Of a DNA stretch of 64,000 nucleotides, positions 58,901-64,000 are shown in pieces. The stretch covers positions 620,001-684,000 of the forward strand of contig JALIZF010001830.1 of assembly GCA_029948255.1 (NCBI GenBank), in the 5' to 3' direction. A model generated the notes under the pieces. It was not told the origin of the DNA. It ran no database searches and was given only the letters and a program-made list of their open reading frames with translations. Every line of letters begins with the position of its first letter. Position 1 is the first letter of the stretch. Source of the DNA: Telmatactis stephensoni (taxonomy: Eukaryota; Cnidaria; Anthozoa; Actiniaria; Isophelliidae). Position numbers and translations under genes: made by a program.

Positions 58901-61828
58901 CGTATTTTTTTGCCATGTCTAACAGTTACCATTGACGTCATTTTGACGTCATAGCAAATCGTTACAATTTTCGAGAAAAAACAGATCACTTCTAGAGTTT
59001 CTGAAAACTACATAGTTTGAAAGAGAATGGCATTCTCTAAAACCTGGTGCAATTTTTATCTCGATGTGACATTTCGTTGCTGAGTTATAAGGGATTATTG
59101 TTTCACAGTGACGTCATAAAAATGACGTCACTTATAAATATTAAGAGCAATTAGAAGCCATTGGAAACAGCAATTGACGATGCAACTAACTTGTATTGAC
59201 TATTATAACGTGTATCTACATAACTATGCAAAATATTTTGTCATCGAGCTTTATTAGGGATATTTCAAATAATCGATGACGTCATTATGACGTTATACGA
59301 TTTTGCTATATTTTCTCACTAATATTTCTAATACTTATCCTCAAATAATCAAAAATCAAAAAACAAGGGATTTTAGGGGCTTTGAAGCTCCTTCTCTGTG
59401 CAAAGTATAATAAGAAACGGACTTCAAACAAAAAAGTTGAAACAAGGAGTTAATTCGTATCTGCCTAATAATCATATTGAGAATTTTATAAGAATATCTA
59501 TGAAAATTACTTCTTGTTTTAACTTTTTTGTTTGGAGTCCGTTTCTTATTATACTTGGCATAGTGAAAGAGCTTCAGAGCTCCCCAAATCCTATGTTTTT
59601 AGATTTCTGATTTTTTGAGGATACGTATAACAAATGCTTATGACAAAATATAGCAAAATCGTATAACGTCATAATGACGTCATCTATTATTTGAAATATC
59701 CCTTATAAGGCTCAGCAACAAAAAATTAGCTTAGTTATGCAGTAACACGTTATAATAGTCAATACAAGTTAGTTGCATCGTCAATTGCTGTTTCCAATGG
59801 CTTCTAATAGCTCTTAATGGTTATAAGTGACGTCATTTTTATGACGTCACTGTGAAACAATAATCCCTTATAACTCAGCAACGAAATGTCACATCGAGAT
59901 AAAAATTGCACCAGGTTTTAGAGAATGCCATTCTCTTTCAAACTATGTAGTTTTCAGAAACTCTAGAAGTGATCTGTTTTTTCTCGAAAATTGTAACGAT
60001 GTGCTATGACGTCAAAATGACGTCAATGGTAACTGTTAGACATGGCAAAAAAATACGCGACTTATAGTAGCCCATCACTGAAAATTTCATTGCAAATAAC
60101 CAAAGATCGTTGAAGATACAAAGGCTAGAGCAAAAAGGGCACGTTTAACCTTGTCGATTTTGGGGTACTTTTTGCCCACCGTGAGAGAACACAGTTTCAT
60201 TATTACTATACCTCTTTTGATATGTGAATAAAATTAAAGGTAACTTTTTAGAGCATGTGTTTTAATTACTTTCAAGGAACATAAACAAGCTGCCAGCTTA
60301 TGGTCAATATCAGGCTACACTCGTATGGAACCAATTGTGGTTGCTAGACAGTATTGTCATGGTTTGATGCGGAAGATTACATACTATGTCAGAATATCTA
60401 CAGCATTGTATTCAAGCACACAGAATGGTAAAACTGTAGTCATTAGAGTCAGTAGTCCGCCTCAATACTTTGCTGCTGTTTCTGAAGCTGAGAAAGTGTC
60501 GCAGGATGACCAAGGCTTGAAGATACATGTGGAGAAACGAGAGCATCACCATGGTAATAAATTATTTATTATGAATTGTTAATAAGAATAAATAATTGTC
60601 ATTTGTTTCAGAAATTTGCTGTTTAATATTTTTTTCAAATGTCTAAGAAATTATGTTTTCAGTTTTGGATGTGTACATATTTATTTCCATGTCAAAGGAA
60701 TTTTAAATTTTTCATAAAAGTTAATACCCTATCAAAATATCCAAAACCAAACATCTCTAATCAGACAAAGATTAAATGTAAAAACGTCCTAGCAGAAACA
60801 GATTATACAGTTTTGATATCACTTAGTCTATAACTTAGATCCATTTTGTATTTTAACCAGGTCATCATGGCTATGCATGGAAGGCAATTGATAAGAGCAA
60901 AGCCTGGCTTCACTGTGTTTCAAGACGCTCAGGTTTGCCATTCTGGCTCCTGTCAGCTGTGCTGTTCATGGGATTTGCTTTTATGCTATGGTTGTGTTGC
61001 ACCTCTCTCATCACCTCAAATACAGAGGAAAAGGAAAAGGTATTCATTCAGTTTTTACCAACTCATGGTGTTACTTTTTTGCCTCAGCTTATTGGTTGGA
61101 AAAGCAGATTCTTTTGCTCAAAGCTTAAATCCCAATATTTTCTCTGTTAGACATTGCTGTTGTGTCTACATACACCTATTTAAAAAATGTCATACAGAGA
61201 AGCATAGAGCCTACTAGTTTCCTTTACAGTTGTTGTTATTGTAATGCAATGCTCCCTCCCAACAGAGAGAGCATTGTGTAATGACTATAATGACTCTGCA
61301 GAGACTAGTAGCCTAGCTGAGTCAACTGAAGAAAATTATTGGTAGAAACCAAAATTTGCTCACTTTTTGGTTTTGCTTTTGCTTTTTAACATTATTGCAT
61401 GAACTTTGTTGATGTACTTGTAAGGGTGAAGCAAGCTACAGTGAATTGTTGTGTTGATATTTGTGTGTTTGTGTGTGTGTTTTTTGTTTTTGTTTTGACT
61501 TAAAATTGGTAATTTCTACCCTGGCATACTCCTTTGTGGGTCAGGGTCGTATGGACTTTTGTCCAATGGGTTTTTGAAATAGACATGTATATGCTATTTT
61601 TCTGTTTGTGTTTTGAAGTCTGTCCTAATAGGCATTCCCATAATGAAAATCTGTTGCCATGTGAACATTTTTAATGATGCAATATACTTGTTTTTACAGC
61701 ATTTATTTGTAGATGATATCTTCCTGCTTGATGGAGATGAGCTTCTGAATAAAAAACAACCACTGTTGAGATCAGATGAAGCAGAACCCTTACCCATCAA
61801 GGTTAACATCTCTGCCACCACAATTTAA
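55956..61828 (+). CDS. TMEM59: transmembrane protein 59 homologue
   Basis: Six exons: 55956-56105, 56296-56401, 57949-58046, 60277-60553, 60861-61039, 61700-61828; in-frame, 312 aa (human about 323). Residues 1-24 form a signal peptide (WTILFVVFIATLL). A Cys-rich luminal domain follows with the family spacing: CKKRCERTYPPHTYPK, ACLRGCRL, FACQVGCNEQA. A mid region (about 119-210) is followed by one transmembrane helix, LPFWLLSAVLFMGFAFMLWL, and a cytosolic tail ending LPIKVNISATTI, like the PLPTKVN end of TMEM59. Known for the family: type I Golgi/endosomal protein that affects glycosylation and sorting and, in mammals, binds ATG16L1 through its tail; I cannot confirm that tail motif here. Start chosen at the ATG in AACATGGCGG; an in-frame upstream Met at 55917 would weaken the signal peptide. 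Intron 3 contains a 1.4-kb palindrome. Confidence 0.94.
57110..57269. mobile_element. fold-back element in TMEM59 intron 2
   Basis: GTTATTGGTCGATTAACCAG on the left and CTGGTTAATCGACCAATAAC on the right are near-perfect complements; an inner AGCTGTG/CACAGCT pair is also present. Confidence 0.85.
57570..57690. repeat. (TA)n microsatellite with duplicated flank
   Basis: ATATAT runs, with ATATATATATCAAAAAGTTTACACATTTTTT present twice about 50 bp apart. TMEM59 intron 2. Confidence 0.9.
58772..60183. mobile_element. 1.4-kb near-perfect palindrome (long fold-back element)
   Basis: Two arms of about 660-670 bp are almost fully complementary from CACGGTGGGCAAAAAGTACC to GGTACTTTTTGCCCACCGTG, with a loop of roughly 60-70 nt near 59450-59515. 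No protein-coding frame is preserved. Each arm has five exact TGACGTCA sites (58933, 58944, 59109, 59123, 59277 and 59675, 59828, 59842, 60007, 60018). It lies in TMEM59 intron 3, so unspliced RNA could form a long hairpin. Target duplication is unclear. Superfamily is unknown. Confidence 0.93.
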
Positions 61829-64000
61829 TCTCAATGTGTAATTTCTTTGTTAAATGGGCGGGAATAGGGTGGAATATTGTAAGAAAAATCCATTTGATTT
61901 AGTCTTAATTTTGCTTGGTCTTTTTCCATTTTAACCCTGTGATGATTATCGGTTGATTACCGGTATTTAAAAAGCATTGTTTTTAGTATTGTCATTACGA
62001 ATCATAATTGCAAATTTAAGATATTTAAATGGCGAATGCATCTTAGGTACACTGGGTGTCAGAGATTTGGCTTGTGTTACACTTCGTTAATAATATCTGG
62101 GAAAAATAAGAAATTCCTTGATACATAATTATTAATGAAACGTATCATGAGCCAAGTCTCTGTTCATTCAGGGTAAATCTTAGGCAATGTGTTTTGGTTC
62201 AGACAGTACAATGTAGGTAAGTGATGTTTGAAGTAAGAATCAAAAGAGTGCTTCCTTCTAGTGCTAGAATTTTTTTCCATTATATACCAAAACAATTTCA
62301 TAACACCAAGAATAAAGTATTTAAGCCTATCATGTCATTCACTTTCCAGAAGTGTTGATCTTGAACCTATCAAACAATTTATAATTGATAACATTTAAGG
62401 TCTTTTAAGCCTAATCACCTCTCGATGATTCATAGGAACACAAAGAATACAATATTTTTTATCCAACTTTAGTCCAGGGACTCAGCTGTTTCTCATATAT
62501 TCATATTTATGTTTCGTTTACTTTTTCCTATTAACAGCTTACATAATTCTTCATCTTCCCTTTGAGCTGCCAATAGAAAACTTATATAGGAACTGGTTAG
62601 TTAAATTAATAAATGAAATCCATGTTCATATCCAAAATCTAACCTGCTTTGAGATATTCATATTTTTGAGGGTTCTTTCTTGGTGTTGCAAGGCACCTGA
62701 GGCATGACAATAAGATAATAGCTGAGAACAAAGAACTTTGAATGTACCCTGCAAGCAGAGTCTCCCTTCAACTTCTCCGTGGACCTTGCAGGGTACTTTG
62801 AACGAAACAATACCCTACAATACAAAGAACTCAAACTCGGAAAACAATACATTTTGCAACACCAAGAAAGACTCTTTTTGTGAGCAGGAGTGTTTTGTGT
62901 GGGAATAGAAAGGATTTGTTGTAAATATCCCAATAGGCTGTTGCCATGGTTTCCTTGGTGTGCCTAAAGAAGCTAAAACTGAAATAAATGCTTATCCCAA
63001 ATTGAAGGGATTTTGTAGAGCAAATAAATAATCATGTATAATTCTAGAAAATGTAGATAAAATAATGGAATAATGCTATTCTATGATATAAATTATTGTA
63101 ATAACAGCATGCGAGTTCGTTTATAAACGACTGTTGGGATTCCTGTGGTGCGGAAATCGGAACCCTCGGAAACCAATTCAGGTTGGGTAAATTTTTGAAA
63201 CATTTTCTTACTCATCTAAAAACTCATATAATGGTAGTTTTTTGTAAATTAATAGTTATTACCAATTGTAATTGTTACTTACTCAATATAATTTGGAAAT
63301 AAAATAGTTATTGATGTTATAATCTTTTGTTGTTGTTGTTGCTGTTGTTTTTGTCAAAACGGAACATTTGATAAAATATTTTTAGGGCGGGAAAACAAAG
63401 AAAAATGTTTAATTAAAGGAAAATGTTCGACGAGACTGACAGATCGAGGATGATGATCGAACCTACGACCCCAAACGTCATAGCAATAGCAATGTGTGCG
63501 ATCGAATTATACATCTGCCAACTGGAGAATATATTTTGTGTTTTTACGGGAAGAAGACGCGAATGCTTGACTTGTTACTGTATTACTGCAATTTTCATAA
63601 TACTGCGAACTCTGACCTTCAAACAGTCCGTTGGAATTTGGTTTTTCGCTTCCGCCCACTTCAAACAAACAACCAAAAAATTCTCATAAACATCCCTAAA
63701 AACCCATCAAATGACTTAATATGATCTTTAGACGATCTGTAACAGCTAAATATGATTTTGGTATTAGTTAAATCTATGTATTTTTGATTTTTAATTTTGA
63801 TTGACGGAAGCTAATTTGGCAAAAACCACTTGAGTGTTTACATGTCCGAGTTCGCATGATTTTGAAAGTTGCAGTAAGTAAACGTAGCTTTCCCGGGAGC
63901 CTTAACAGGATATTATTGTTTTGGCACGATTGTAATGATAGCGCGTGAAAGATTATAGAGTGATTCCCAAAATCCGTGAAATCAAAATTGAATGCTAGTG
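61829..64000. other. intergenic region right of TMEM59
   Basis: Contains a fold-back element (62669-62875) and a possible AATAAA at about 62312. Overlapping open frames near 63423-63724 start with MFDETDRSRMMIEP, but no domain or splice context could be recognised. Confidence 0.5.
62669..62875. mobile_element. fold-back element
   Basis: GAGGGTTCTTTCTTGGTGTTGCAA on the left pairs with TTGCAACACCAAGAAAGACTC on the right; inner CCCTGCAAG and CTTGCAGGG also pair. Confidence 0.8.

Noticed and set aside
63423..63724. Two overlapping open frames near the right edge
   Set aside because: No recognisable domain, no convincing splice sites and no composition bias; treated as chance frames.

Overview
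The window reads as nuclear DNA of an invertebrate animal. It is AT-rich, its genes have many small exons with standard GT-AG introns, and it is full of short fold-back transposons and microsatellites. Gene content (RSPH1, UBE2U, SLC35D, TMEM59, a secreted PLAT lipase, TdcB-like threonine dehydratases) and the repeat style best fit a cnidarian, probably an anthozoan such as a coral or anemone. That placement is inference; no sequence search was possible. I built the gene models by hand by joining exons in frame at GT/AG sites, which recovers much more than single open frames show.

Layout. 391-861 (+): 3' exons of an unrecognised gene. 1743-9695 (-): complete 8-exon pancreatic-lipase-type gene (463 aa). 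9.7-17.7 kb: gene-poor and repeat-rich. 17707-19171 (-): RSPH1 (ciliary radial spoke), head-to-head with 20558-23055 (+): UBE2U (E2 ubiquitin conjugase). 23686-29417 (-) and 29545-37490 (+): two divergent PLP/ACT threonine dehydratase paralogues sharing a 127-bp promoter. Nine internal exons match in length to the base; the + copy has lost canonical PLP-site residues. A tRNA-Thr(AGT) gene lies in an intron of the - copy. 41100-46619 (-): SLC35D-type UDP-sugar transporter, head-to-head with 47248-53483 (+): a host-like gene derived from a MULE-type transposase. 55956-61828 (+): TMEM59. 61.8-64 kb: nothing firm.

Mobile DNA. Three elements (6413-7027, 24463-24970, 50754-51396) have long terminal inverted repeats and 8-9 bp target duplications. 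All three appear to carry a piece of a RecQ-like helicase N-terminus; two are the same family. One sits exactly on the lipase exon-2 splice donor and has duplicated that donor. A 1.4-kb near-perfect palindrome with ten TGACGTCA sites lies in a TMEM59 intron. Many smaller fold-back elements sit in introns and spacers.

The genes do not form one pathway. The two dehydratases probably share regulation, and RSPH1/UBE2U may share a ciliary promoter element. UBE2U, SLC35D1 and TMEM59 are, from memory, all on human 1p31-p32, which hints at old linkage.
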